Assembly: GCF_015679265.1 (NCBI RefSeq)
Contig: NZ_CP064942.1
Location: 2,770,001-2,834,000 of the forward strand
Direction: 5' to 3'
DNA: 64,000 nt
Source of the DNA: Pontivivens ytuae
GTDB taxonomy: Bacteria > Pseudomonadota > Alphaproteobacteria > Rhodobacterales > Rhodobacteraceae
In this document: positions 30,644-38,658 of the stretch, piece after piece
Position numbering within the stretch: position 1 is the first letter of the stretch
Layout of the letters: every line of letters begins with the position of its first letter
The notes under the pieces: generated by a model
What the model was told of the DNA's origin: nothing
Database searches by the model: none
What the model saw: the letters and a program-made list of their open reading frames with translations, nothing else
Program-made: the position numbers and the translations under genes

Positions 30644-30761
30644 GCCGTCCTCCCCCCTTATTGTGTCAGTTGTCCTGACCCTAGGCACCGCCTGCCGTCG
30701 TTGCAATCGCCTGCATCGGGCTTTATCTGACGGCCAACCGAGAAAAGGACCGCCCGCGCCC

Positions 30762-31703
30762 ATGAGCTGGATTTCCAACTTCACCCGTCCGATGATCAAC
30801 TCGCTGTTCTCGCGGCGCGAGGTGCCGGAGAACCTCTGGTCCAAGTGCGACAATTGCGGGACGATGCTGTTTCACCGGGAGCTCAAGGACGCGCTCTATA
30901 CCTGCCAGAACTGCAACCACCACATGGTGATCGGCGCGCGGGAGCGGCTGGAATCGCTCTTCGACGGCAGCGTCTATACCGAGATCCAGGTGAAGGATCC
31001 GGTCGCAGATCCGCTGCATTTCCGCGATCAGAAGCCCTACACCAAGCGCATGGCCGATGCGCGCAAGACCACCGGCGAGCATGAGGCGATGGTCGTCGCC
31101 GAAGGCCGGATCGGGGATCTGCGAAGCGTCGTGGCGGTGCAGGACTTCTCCTTCATGGCCGGATCCATGGGCATGTATGTCGGCAATGCGATCATCGCGG
31201 CGGCCGAGCGCGCGGTGAAGATCAAGGCGCCGCTGGTCCTCTTCTCCGCCGCCGGCGGCGCGCGGATGCAGGAGGGGATTCTCAGCCTCATGCAGATGCC
31301 GCGCACCACCGTCGCGGTGAACATGGTGAAGGAAGCGGGGCTGCCCTACATCGTCGTCCTCACCCATCCCACCACCGGCGGCGTGACCGCGAGCTATGCG
31401 ATGCTGGGCGACGTGCAGATCGCGGAGCCCAACGCGCTGATCTGCTTCGCCGGGCCGCGGGTTATCGAACAGACGATCCGGGAGAAGTTGCCGGAGGGCT
31501 TTCAGCGGGCCGAGTACCTGCTCGACCACGGGATGCTCGACCGCGTGGTGGACCGCAAGGCGATGCGCAACGAACTCGCGACGCTGCTGCGCCTGCTGAT
31601 GAACGAGCGGCCGCGCAGCCATGGCGACCTGCCAGCGCCTGCGAAGGAGGTCATGCCCGCGCCGGCCGCCGCAACCGTCCCGCCGATGTCCCAGCAGGAA
31701 TGA
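30762..31703 (+). CDS. accD: Acetyl-CoA carboxylase carboxyltransferase subunit beta
   Basis: AccD with AccA transfers a carboxyl group from biotin to acetyl-CoA, the first step of fatty acid synthesis. The 313-residue protein has the zinc ribbon CDNCGTMLF...LYTCQNC with Cys29, 32, 48 and 51, then the carboxyltransferase core SAAGGARMQEGILSLMQM near 164-181 and HPTTGGVTASYAMLGD near 205-220. The C-terminus has a proline/alanine tail. Start at 30762 (MSWISNF). It overlaps folC by 4 bases, a common alphaproteobacterial pair. Confidence 0.96.
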   Translation: MSWISNFTRPMINSLFSRREVPENLWSKCDNCGTMLFHRELKDALYTCQNCNHHMVIGARERLESLFDGSVYTEIQVKDPVADPLHFRDQKPYTKRMADARKTTGEHEAMVVAEGRIGDLRSVVAVQDFSFMAGSMGMYVGNAIIAAAERAVKIKAPLVLFSAAGGARMQEGILSLMQMPRTTVAVNMVKEAGLPYIVVLTHPTTGGVTASYAMLGDVQIAEPNALICFAGPRVIEQTIREKLPEGFQRAEYLLDHGMLDRVVDRKAMRNELATLLRLLMNERPRSHGDLPAPAKEVMPAPAAATVPPMSQQE

Positions 31704-32965
31704 GCGCACCCACATCGGACGCGGTGTTGCAGCGGCTGATGTCGCTGCACCCCAAGGTGATCGACCTGACGCTGGACCGGATGGAGCGCCTGCTTGCCGC
31801 GCTCGGCCATCCCGAGCGCGACCTGCCCCCCGTGGTGCATGTGGCAGGCACCAACGGCAAGGGCTCCACCATCGCGATGATGCGCGCGGGGCTGGAGTCT
31901 GCGGGCCAGCGCGTCTCCGTCTACACCTCCCCCCATCTGGCGCGGTTTCACGAGCGCATTCGCCTGCCGGACGGCCTGATCGGCGAGGCGGATCTGATGG
32001 CACTGCTTGAGGAGTGCGAGGCGGTGAACGGCGGCGCGCCGATCACCTATTTCGAGATCACGACCTGCGCGGCGTTTCTGGCCTTCGCCCGGACGCCCGC
32101 CGACTACCTGCTGCTGGAGGTGGGGCTCGGCGGCCGGCTCGACGCGACCAACGTGGTGGACCGCCCGGCGCTCAGCATCATCACGCCGGTCTCCCTCGAC
32201 CACCAGCAGTTTCTTGGCGAGCGGGTGGAGCAGATCGCGGGTGAGAAGGCCGGGATCCTGAAGCGCGGCGTGCCTGCCGTGATCGCCCGCCAGTCCGACG
32301 CCGCCCGCGCGGTGATCGAGGCACGGGCGGAGGCGGTCGGTGCGCCGCTCACCATCGGCGGGCAGGACTGGGATGTCTACGAGGATCAGGGTCGGCTCGC
32401 GTTCTTCGACCAGGACGGCCTGCTGGACCTGCCGATGCCGAACCTGATCGGCGCGCATCAGGTGCAGAACGCTGGGACGGCGCTGGCCGGGCTGCGGATG
32501 CTGGGCTTCGATGAGGCCGCTTGCGAGGCGGCGGTGACGCGCGCCGAGTGGCCCGCCCGGATGCAGCGCCTGCGCCACGGTCCGCTGGTTGAGGCCGCGG
32601 GCGACCGCGACCTCTGGCTCGACGGGGGGCACAACGTGGCGGCGGGCGAGGCATTGGCCGAGGCGCTGGGCCGCCTGCCGGCCCGTCCGCTCCACGTGAT
32701 CTGCGGGATGATGAACACGAAGGACGCGAAGGGCTTCCTGACCCCGCTCGCGCGGATCGCCGGTAGCCTGCAGGCGGTCGCAGTACCCGGGGAGGCGAAC
32801 GCCGCCGATCCCGAAGCACTGGCCGCGGCGGCGTCGGAGCAGGGCATGGAAGCGGCGGTTGCGCCGGGCGTTGCCAGCGCCGTGGATGCCGCGCCGCCGG
32901 ATGCCCGCTTGCTGATCTGTGGTTCGCTTTATCTGGCTGGATACGTCCTGCGCGAGAACGGCTAA
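31700..32965 (+). CDS. folC: Bifunctional folylpolyglutamate/dihydrofolate synthase
   Basis: FolC adds glutamate to dihydropteroate and extends folate polyglutamate tails. The 421-residue protein has the P-loop VVHVAGTNGKGSTIAMM at 45-61, the omega-loop region YTSPHLARFHERIRL near 75-89, DYLLLEVGLGGRLDATNV near 134-151 and WLDGGHNVAAGEALAEAL near 306-323. It overlaps the accD stop by 4 bases (ATGA) and is translationally coupled. A family A repeat begins 15 bases after its stop and is the probable terminator. Confidence 0.95.
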   Translation: MSAPTSDAVLQRLMSLHPKVIDLTLDRMERLLAALGHPERDLPPVVHVAGTNGKGSTIAMMRAGLESAGQRVSVYTSPHLARFHERIRLPDGLIGEADLMALLEECEAVNGGAPITYFEITTCAAFLAFARTPADYLLLEVGLGGRLDATNVVDRPALSIITPVSLDHQQFLGERVEQIAGEKAGILKRGVPAVIARQSDAARAVIEARAEAVGAPLTIGGQDWDVYEDQGRLAFFDQDGLLDLPMPNLIGAHQVQNAGTALAGLRMLGFDEAACEAAVTRAEWPARMQRLRHGPLVEAAGDRDLWLDGGHNVAAGEALAEALGRLPARPLHVICGMMNTKDAKGFLTPLARIAGSLQAVAVPGEANAADPEALAAAASEQGMEAAVAPGVASAVDAAPPDARLLICGSLYLAGYVLRENG

Positions 32966-32980
32966 AGCAGAAGAGACACC

Positions 32981-33130
32981 GCCCGGCGGCACCGCCGGGC
33001 AGCGCCCGACCCTCCCCACGGGAGGGCGCTTTTACAGCTGATCACGAAGCGGTGCCCACTGAGTATGTTGTGATGGCGCAAGCCGTAAGTATGTCGTGCA
33101 GCGCCCACCCAGGGTCGGGCGCTGCCCTCA
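32981..33130. repeat. Family A composite inverted-terminator element, copy 3
   Basis: The clearest copy. GCCCGGCGGcaCCGCCGGGC hairpin, then AGCGCCCGACCCTCCC-cac-GGGAGGGCGCTTTT, which by itself is a terminator for folC, then about 60 variable bases, then a GCAGCGCCC...GGGCGCTGC hairpin facing the minus-strand SDR gene. The outer arms GGGCAGCGCCCGACCCT and AGGGTCGGGCGCTGCCC are perfect 17-base complements, so local and long-range pairings compete. Confidence 0.85.
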
Positions 33131-33139
33131 GCGCCAAGC

Positions 33140-33943
33140 TCAGCCCGAAGGCGCGTCTAACGGGTCGAGGTTGGTCCGACCGCCGTCCACGCCGAGGATC
33201 TGACCCGTGATGAAGCTCGCCTTGTCCGACGCGAGGAAGAGGGCCGCCTCCGCCGCTTCCTCCGCATCGCCGATCCGGCCGAGCGGCGTGACGGCGGTGA
33301 GCTCGTCGCGCAGCTCCTCCCGCTCCTTCAGCGCTTCCTTCAGGTGGCCGGTCATGACGCCGCCCAAGGCAATCGCGTTCACCCGCACGCCCTTCGGCGC
33401 CAGCGCCACCGCAAGGCTGCGCGTCATCTGGTCGAGTGCCGCACAGCTCACCGAATAGGCGAGCAGCTCCGGCAGCGTCCGCTGCGAGGCGATGGAGGTC
33501 ACGTTCACGATCGCACCGACAGCCCGGCCGCCTTCCTCCGCCTCACCTTGCGTGATCATCTTGCGCGCAACCATCTGGCTGAGCCGCAGCGCGTTCTTCA
33601 CGTTCTGCTGCATGAGCTGGTCGAAGACCTCGCCCGACGGGTCCAGCGGGTCGGAGGAGATCACCTGCCGCGCCGCGTTCACCAGGATGTCCACCCGGTC
33701 GAAGCTGTCGATGGTCGTCGCCATCAGGTTCGCGATCGACAGCTTCTCGCGCAGGTCGCAGGAGAAGCTCTGCAGCCGGTCGCTGTCCTTCTTGATGTTG
33801 CGGACCTCTTCCTCGAGCTTTTCGTCGTCGATGTCGGCCATCATGACCTTGGCGCCTTCCGCGCAGAATTTCCGCGCGATGGCGAGGCCCACGCCGCTCG
33901 CCGCCCCCGTCACGATGACGGATTTGCCCGCTACCGATCCCAT
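33140..33943 (-). CDS. SDR family protein lacking the catalytic lysine
   Basis: A 267-residue short-chain dehydrogenase/reductase. The cofactor motif is TGAASGVG at 12-19, with an acidic MADIDD near 35-40 suggesting NAD. Asn114 (QQNVKNAL), Ser150 (VTSIASQ) and Tyr163 keep the usual spacing, but the YxxxK motif reads Y163-S-V-S-C167, so the proton-relay lysine is cysteine, and the NNAG motif reads VNAAR. The fold is intact, which argues for a functional but atypical or non-catalytic protein. Start at 33943 follows GGGTGAGAG. Divergent from an acyl-CoA ligase gene across 115 bases. Confidence 0.85.
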   Translation of the reverse strand: MGSVAGKSVIVTGAASGVGLAIARKFCAEGAKVMMADIDDEKLEEEVRNIKKDSDRLQSFSCDLREKLSIANLMATTIDSFDRVDILVNAARQVISSDPLDPSGEVFDQLMQQNVKNALRLSQMVARKMITQGEAEEGGRAVGAIVNVTSIASQRTLPELLAYSVSCAALDQMTRSLAVALAPKGVRVNAIALGGVMTGHLKEALKEREELRDELTAVTPLGRIGDAEEAAEAALFLASDKASFITGQILGVDGGRTNLDPLDAPSG

Positions 33944-34058
33944 CTCTCACCCGTTCGATGCCAGCCGTCCCCGCGGCAGAGCGGTCATATAGGCGGTTTC
34001 TCGCGGAGTTGCGAGGGGGTCCCGCTCTGCTATCAAGGAGGAAAACAGGGAGGGCGCG

Positions 34059-35672
34059 ATGCCGACGGAAGCCGACTACAACGAGGCGTTGCCGCGGTGC
34101 GCCGCGAACCACCAGCCGCTGACCCCGCTGACGCTGCTCGCACGCGCCGCACTGGTGCACCCGCGCCACGTCGCTGTGATCCACGGGGAACAGCGGTTCA
34201 GCTATCAGGAGCTTTACGCGCGGGCGCGTCGGCTGGCCTCCGCCCTCGCCGCGTCGGGAATCGGGCGGGGGGATACGGTGGCGGCACTCCTTCTCAACAC
34301 CCCGCCGATGATCGAGGCGCATTACGGCGTGCCGATGTGCGGTGCGGTGCTCAACGCGATCAATACGCGGCTCGACGCGGACGGGATCGGCTTCATCCTG
34401 CGGCATGGCGAGGCGAAAGCGCTGCTGGTCGATGCGGAGCTGCGCGCATTGGCCGAGGATGCCCGTGCGGGCATGGACGCCCCGCCGCGGCTGATCGAGT
34501 ACGCCGATCCAACGGTGAGCGCAGTTGATTGCGCCTACGAGGCGTTCCTCGCCACCGGTGCGGCGGACTACGACTGGCAGATGCCGCGGGACGAGTGGGA
34601 CGCGATCAGCCTCAACTACACCTCTGGCACGACTGGCAATCCGAAGGGGGTCGTATATCACCACCGCGGCGCGATGCTGCTGGCCACCGGCAACGTGCTG
34701 CACGCGGCGATGGGGCAGCATCCGGTCTACCTGTGGACCCTGCCGATGTTCCACTGCAATGGCTGGTGCTTCCCCTGGTCGCTGAGTGCGGTGGCCGGGA
34801 CCCATGTGTGCCTGCGGCAGGTGCGGGCGAAGGCGATGTTCGACGCGATCGCGGATCACGGCGTGACCCATATGTGCGGCGCGCCGATCGTGATGAGCAC
34901 GCTGCTGGATGCGCCCGACGATCAGCGCCGTGACCTGCCGCACCGGGTTTCTTTCTTCACCGCCGCGGCTCCGCCGCCGGAGAGCGTGCTGGCGGCCATG
35001 GGTGCCGCGGGCTTCGACGTAACCCATCTTTACGGGCTGACGGAGGTCTACGGGCCGTCGGTCATCAACGAATGGCACTTGGACTGGGACGGGCTCGACG
35101 GAGCGGAGCAGGCGCGGCTCAAGGCGCGGCAAGGCGTACGCTATGCGGCGCTGGAGGAACTCGAGGTGCTGGGCGAGGACGACGCGCCGGTGCCCGCCGA
35201 TGGCGAGACGCTGGGCGAGGTTGTGATGCGCGGCAACGTCGTGATGAAGGGATACTTCCGCAATTCGGACGCGACAGAGCAGGCCTTCAAGGGCGGGTGG
35301 TTCCGGACCGGTGACCTCGGCGTGAAGCATCCAGACGGCTACATCCAGCTCCGCGACCGCGCGAAGGACATCATTATCTCGGGAGGCGAGAACATCTCCT
35401 CCATCGAGGTGGAGGAGGAGCTCTATCGCCACCCTGCCGTCGCGTTCTGCGCGGTCGTCGCGAAACCGGACGAGAAGTGGGGCGAAACGCCCTGCGCCTT
35501 CATCGAGCTGCGGCCGGGCGCGGAGGTGACGGCGGAGGAGATCATCGCCCATTGCCGCGCCGGCCTCGCGCATTTCAAGGCGCCGCGGCACGTGGTGTTC
35601 GGTGAGCTGCCCAAGACTTCCACCGGCAAGATCCAGAAGTTCGAGCTGCGCGACCGGGCCCGTGGGATGTAG
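34059..35672 (+). CDS. AMP-binding acyl-CoA ligase
   Basis: A 537-residue member of the ANL superfamily that activates a carboxylic acid to its CoA thioester using ATP. The P-loop is LNYTSGTTGNPKGVVYHHRG at 185-204, followed by PMFHCNGWCFPW, the adenine-binding HLYGLTEVYGPS, the hinge GDLGVKHPDGYIQLRDRAKD and the catalytic-lysine region PKTSTGKIQKFELR near the end. It resembles medium-chain and methylmercaptopropionate (DmdB-like) ligases of marine Rhodobacterales; the true substrate is not readable. GGGAGGGCGCG precedes the ATG. Confidence 0.88.
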   Translation: MPTEADYNEALPRCAANHQPLTPLTLLARAALVHPRHVAVIHGEQRFSYQELYARARRLASALAASGIGRGDTVAALLLNTPPMIEAHYGVPMCGAVLNAINTRLDADGIGFILRHGEAKALLVDAELRALAEDARAGMDAPPRLIEYADPTVSAVDCAYEAFLATGAADYDWQMPRDEWDAISLNYTSGTTGNPKGVVYHHRGAMLLATGNVLHAAMGQHPVYLWTLPMFHCNGWCFPWSLSAVAGTHVCLRQVRAKAMFDAIADHGVTHMCGAPIVMSTLLDAPDDQRRDLPHRVSFFTAAAPPPESVLAAMGAAGFDVTHLYGLTEVYGPSVINEWHLDWDGLDGAEQARLKARQGVRYAALEELEVLGEDDAPVPADGETLGEVVMRGNVVMKGYFRNSDATEQAFKGGWFRTGDLGVKHPDGYIQLRDRAKDIIISGGENISSIEVEEELYRHPAVAFCAVVAKPDEKWGETPCAFIELRPGAEVTAEEIIAHCRAGLAHFKAPRHVVFGELPKTSTGKIQKFELRDRARGM

Positions 35673-35679
35673 AGGGCGG

Positions 35680-35717
35680 GACCGCCTCCGGCGGGCGTGT
35701 TTCGGGAAAGATGAAGG
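35680..35717 (+). repeat. Family B element
   Basis: GACCGCCTCCGGCGGGCGTG followed by TTTCGGGAAAGATGAAGG, starting 8 bases after the acyl-CoA ligase stop and ending just before the stop of the convergent nuclease gene. Confidence 0.75.
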
Positions 35718-35724
35718 GGCGGCG

Positions 35725-36375
35725 TCAGCTCGTCGGGGCGCCGGGCGCGCGCCAGCCCGCGGCCTCGGCTTCTGCCACGGAGCAGAACCAGCGCTCGCCG
35801 CGGGAGAGGTCGATTCGCGTGGCGCCGTAGCTGCGGGACTCGCCCGGCACGTGGTAGATGCGGCCGTTGGCGGAGATGTTGCCCTTGATGGCGCACTCCG
35901 CCGGATTGATGTCCGCCGTGTCGACGGCGCCGATCCGCCACGCCCTGCCGGAGGCGAGGCCGTGGGGCCAGAGGCCCTTATCCGCCGCCCGTGCCGCCGC
36001 GGTCTGCGGGGCGTAGTTCGGAGCGTAGCGCGCGTCGTCGACGGCGTAGCCTTCGCTCACCATCCAGTCGCCGAGTGTCTGCCCGTCCGGGGTGTGGCAG
36101 GTGGCGATGATCCGGTTTCCGTGGCGCGTGCCGTCGGGAACGCAGGTGATGGGTTGGTCGGCGACGTGTTTCCGGAGTTCTTCGGCGGCGACCGCCCCGC
36201 AGGCCGTTGTGCCACAATGCTGGTCCCGCTCCGGCGCGTCGAAGCCGGAGAGGCGGATGCGGTGCTCGCCCATGCGGATCGTGTCGCCGTCGATGACGGT
36301 TGCCGGGCCGGTGAAGGTGTCGGCTGCTGCGGGTGACACGGTGAGGAGGGCGAGGAGGATCAGGCGTGTTAACAT
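35725..36375 (-). CDS. Secreted thermonuclease-family protein (ExoI-like)
   Basis: A 216-residue exported protein. Residues 1-18 are a signal peptide ending SPAAADT. Residues 20-130 form a staphylococcal-nuclease-like domain: ATVIDGDTIRMGEHRIRLSG, DAPERDQHC, and the later SEGYAVDDARYAP, with acidic and arginine active-site positions retained. The C-terminal 60 residues (CAIKGNIS...GRIYHVPG...GERWFCSVAEAEAAGWR) match the tail found in rhizobial ExoI-type proteins. The start codon overlaps the first of four GTTAAC sites. RsmC-like gene ends 60 bases upstream. Confidence 0.83.
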   Translation of the reverse strand: MLTRLILLALLTVSPAAADTFTGPATVIDGDTIRMGEHRIRLSGFDAPERDQHCGTTACGAVAAEELRKHVADQPITCVPDGTRHGNRIIATCHTPDGQTLGDWMVSEGYAVDDARYAPNYAPQTAAARAADKGLWPHGLASGRAWRIGAVDTADINPAECAIKGNISANGRIYHVPGESRSYGATRIDLSRGERWFCSVAEAEAAGWRAPGAPTS

Positions 36376-36420
36376 TCGTTAACACTTGGTCGCCGCGGAT
36401 GGCGTTAACAAGTGTTAACG
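36368..36420. promoter_or_regulatory. Symmetric array of four GTTAAC sites
   Basis: GTTAAC occurs at 36368, 36378, 36404 and 36414: two pairs, each with a 10-base period. CGTTAACACTTG (36377-36388) and CAAGTGTTAACG (36409-36420) are perfect 12-base inverted complements around a 20-base spacer. Within each pair the spacing is TTAA-N6-TTAA, one base short of the usual CtrA site. It overlaps the nuclease start codon. Confidence 0.6.
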
Positions 36421-36435
36421 ACTTTAAAGGGTTAA

Positions 36436-37425
36436 TCAGCTCTTCGGGCGGCGCGCGCGGAAGAGCTTGTAGACGCCGCTGCCCGGTAGCTCCTCCCAAT
36501 CGCGGAAGGCGGCGTTCAGCGCGGCCTCGTAAGGAAGCTGGCGGTTGGCCACGATCAGCGCGTTGCCCGAGGGCGCGAGTACCCGCGCCGCCGCCGCGAT
36601 GAAGGCCTGGCCGAGGCCGGGCTCCGCCGCGCGGCCCGAGTGAAACGGGGGATTCGTGATCACCCAGTCGAAGCTGTCGCCGGGCAGCGCGGTCACGTCG
36701 GCCCAGTGGAACCGGGCGCGAGCGTCCGTCACGTTGCGCTGGGCGGCGTCGAGCGCCAGCCCCTCGGCCTCGTAGAGCGCGACCTCGGTGACCTCGGGTG
36801 CGGCCTCCAGCAGTTGCGCCGAGAGCCAGCCCCAGCCTGCGCCGAGATCGGCGACGCGGCCCGCGATCTCCGGCCCGAATCGGGCGGCGAGAAGCTCTGA
36901 ACCCGGATCGACCCGGTCGGGGCTGAACATGCCCGGTGCGGTGTGGAAGCCATCGGCGTTCTGGCGCAGCGCAGCATCCGCGGCCCAGTCGGGCGGCGGC
37001 GGGCTGGCGGGATCCTTCAGGGTCCAGAAGAGCTTGCCATGCGCCTTCGCCACGACCTCCGCTACGGGCATCACCTTGCGGACCTGTTTCAGCACGCTGT
37101 CGATACCGTCGGTTTTTGCGCCTGTGACGATCAGAGACGCGCCGTCGGGCAGCACGTCCCAGGCGCGGGCGATGTTCCCGAGGTTCTCCGCCCGGGCGCG
37201 GGTCAGACAAACGAGCGCGGCTTCCGCCGGCTCGAGCGCCTCGAACCGCGTCAGCCCTAGACGCCCCAGCGTGTCGTGATCGGGACGAAAACTCTGGAGG
37301 CAGCGCAGCCGGTCGCGATGCTCGGACCAGCCCGGCTCCGGCCGGGGCCGCAGGCACAGCACCGGCCCCTCGGGCCAGGGCAGCCCCGCCGCGAGGGCGT
37401 GATCGAGACGGTCCGCGTCGCTCAT
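36436..37425 (-). CDS. rsmC: RsmC-like 16S rRNA guanine-N2 methyltransferase
   Basis: The 329-residue protein resembles RsmC/RlmG: an N-terminal degenerate methyltransferase-like half and a C-terminal SAM-binding half with VADLGAGWGWLSAQLL at 191-206 and the catalytic NPPFHSG at 258-264. E. coli RsmC methylates G1207 of 16S rRNA. The family assignment is firm, the exact target (16S or 23S) less so. It starts at 37425, 13 bases after the clpS stop, so the two share a transcript. It ends before the GTTAAC array. Confidence 0.85.
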   Translation of the reverse strand: MSDADRLDHALAAGLPWPEGPVLCLRPRPEPGWSEHRDRLRCLQSFRPDHDTLGRLGLTRFEALEPAEAALVCLTRARAENLGNIARAWDVLPDGASLIVTGAKTDGIDSVLKQVRKVMPVAEVVAKAHGKLFWTLKDPASPPPPDWAADAALRQNADGFHTAPGMFSPDRVDPGSELLAARFGPEIAGRVADLGAGWGWLSAQLLEAAPEVTEVALYEAEGLALDAAQRNVTDARARFHWADVTALPGDSFDWVITNPPFHSGRAAEPGLGQAFIAAAARVLAPSGNALIVANRQLPYEAALNAAFRDWEELPGSGVYKLFRARRPKS

Positions 37426-37438
37426 GCGGCCGGCCGTC

Positions 37439-37756
37439 TCATTCCTTTTCCATGGTGCATTGCAGGGGGTGCTGGTTGCGCTGGGCGTAGTCCATCACCT
37501 GCGTCACCTTCGTCTCCGCGATCTCGCGGGAGAAGACGCCGACCACCGCCACGCCCTTCTTGTGGACGGTGAGCATGATCTCGACCGCCTGGGCATGGGA
37601 TATGCCGAAGAACCGCTGGAGCACGTGAACCACGAACTCCATCGGCGTGTAATCATCGTTGAGAAGCAACACCTTGTAGAGCGGTGGCTTCTTCGTTTTC
37701 GGGCGGGTCTTGGTGACGACGGCGGCATCGCCGTCCTCATCCTCGTTGTCCGCCAT
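37439..37756 (-). CDS. clpS: ATP-dependent Clp protease adaptor ClpS
   Basis: ClpS delivers N-end-rule substrates to ClpAP. The 105-residue protein has an acidic, flexible N-terminus ([14 protein letters not shown]), then the core [20 protein letters not shown] near 28-47 with the substrate-binding NDD, and [20 protein letters not shown] near 67-86. An ATG at 37783 would add nine residues (MISRHAITL); neither start has a strong ribosome site. clpA is not in the window. It is followed by the RsmC-like gene 13 bases on. Confidence 0.93.
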   Translation of the reverse strand: MADNEDEDGDAAVVTKTRPKTKKPPLYKVLLLNDDYTPMEFVVHVLQRFFGISHAQAVEIMLTVHKKGVAVVGVFSREIAETKVTQVMDYAQRNQHPLQCTMEKE

Positions 37757-37832
37757 GAGGGTAATTGCGTGTCTGGAAATCATTGATCCGACCCATAGTC
37801 AGACCGACAATATATCGGCGGAGCGCCGACAG

Positions 37833-37856
37833 AAAAGGGGGCCGGAGCCCCCTTTT
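37833..37856. terminator. Bidirectional-looking terminator after phasin
   Basis: AAAAGGGGGC, loop CGGA, GCCCCCTTTT: a perfect stem with a T-run on either strand. On the minus strand it follows the phasin stop by about 25 bases. Confidence 0.88.
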
Positions 37857-37881
37857 CCACATCGTGTGACAGATTGCCCGA

Positions 37882-38331
37882 TCAGGCGGTCATGGATTTC
37901 ATGGCCGAGGTCGCGGCGGTCATGCGCTCACCCATCGGGGCGGACACGTCCTTGGCGGCGGCCATCATCATCTCGTTCATCTTCGTGGTCTGCTTCATCC
38001 AGCCGTCGAACATGGACTGGGCGAAGGCGGACTGCTTCTCGAAGAGCTCGGTCATGGTCTTGGCGGAGGCCATGTCCTTCGCCGCGGCCACGCTCTCCTC
38101 GAAGGAGCGCTTGGTGAAAGAGGACACTTCGTTGCCGAAGCCCTCGGCGGCCTTCGCGGCGATCTCGCCGGACTTGACCATCGCGTCCAGGTTCTCCTGA
38201 CCGAAGGAGGAAGCCTCTTCGAAGCCCTTGGTCATCTTCTCGACCGTGTCGGTCATGGTCTTCTGAGCGTCAGCTGCGAAGCTCTCCATCTGAGCGGCAG
38301 CGTCTTTTGCAGTCGTCTTGGTCGTCGCCAT
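37882..38331 (-). CDS. phaP: Phasin
   Basis: Phasins coat polyhydroxyalkanoate granules and control their number and size. The 149-residue protein is alanine-, methionine- and lysine-rich, entirely helical, and has the phasin pattern AKAAEGFGNEVSSFTKRSFE near 59-78 and a heptad-like C-terminal half (LFEKQSAFAQSMFDGWMKQT). ACGAGGAGTTTCAAA precedes the start at 38331. Upstream lie a strong promoter, a TGC-rich palindrome of the kind bound by the repressor PhaR, and an FNR box, which fits regulation by carbon storage and oxygen. No pha synthase gene is in view. Confidence 0.9.
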   Translation of the reverse strand: MATTKTTAKDAAAQMESFAADAQKTMTDTVEKMTKGFEEASSFGQENLDAMVKSGEIAAKAAEGFGNEVSSFTKRSFEESVAAAKDMASAKTMTELFEKQSAFAQSMFDGWMKQTTKMNEMMMAAAKDVSAPMGERMTAATSAMKSMTA

Positions 38332-38383
38332 TTTGAAACTCCTCGTTTACTCGGCGGAAGGGGTGGTGTCCGCTTCTGGAGGA

Positions 38384-38412
38384 AACATAGAGATTATGTT
38401 GCGCTGCGTCAA
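38384..38412 (-). promoter_or_regulatory. Predicted sigma-70 promoter of phasin
   Basis: On the minus strand TTGACG (38412-38407) and TATGTT (38389-38384) are separated by exactly 17 bases, about 50 bases before the phasin start codon. The -35 is a near-consensus match. Confidence 0.65.
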
Positions 38413-38433
38413 GGATTTTGTGCTGCAGTGCAC
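38400..38433. promoter_or_regulatory. TGC-rich palindrome, probable PhaR operator
   Basis: TGCGCTGCG at 38400-38408 and GTGCTGCAGTGCAC at 38420-38433 overlap and flank the phasin -35 box. In Paracoccus denitrificans PhaR represses phaP by binding TGC-rich sequence. The assignment here is by analogy. Confidence 0.55.
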
Positions 38434-38445
38434 AAAATATGATTA

Positions 38446-38459
38446 TTGATATAAATCAA
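38446..38459. promoter_or_regulatory. FNR/FnrL-type box
   Basis: TTGATATAAATCAA is an exact TTGAT-N4-ATCAA match. It lies about 34 bases upstream of the phasin -35 box and about 200 bases upstream of the divergent carboxypeptidase start. It therefore most likely acts on the phasin promoter in response to low oxygen. The rest of 38460-38658 shows no further clear site. Confidence 0.7.
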
Positions 38460-38658
38460 CTTCTTGAGGCGGAATTGCATACAACCTTAGCGGGATTGAC
38501 GTCCGGGCGGTTACCCTTTGGCGGAAATTCACACAGTGCTCGGACAAAAGACAAGATAATCGTTGATTGTCAGAGGGGTGCGCTGCAATATGTACATCGG
38601 AAGTTAACAAATCCGTGGCAAGCGGTAACCCGTGGACAGGCATACGTCGGAGAAACCG

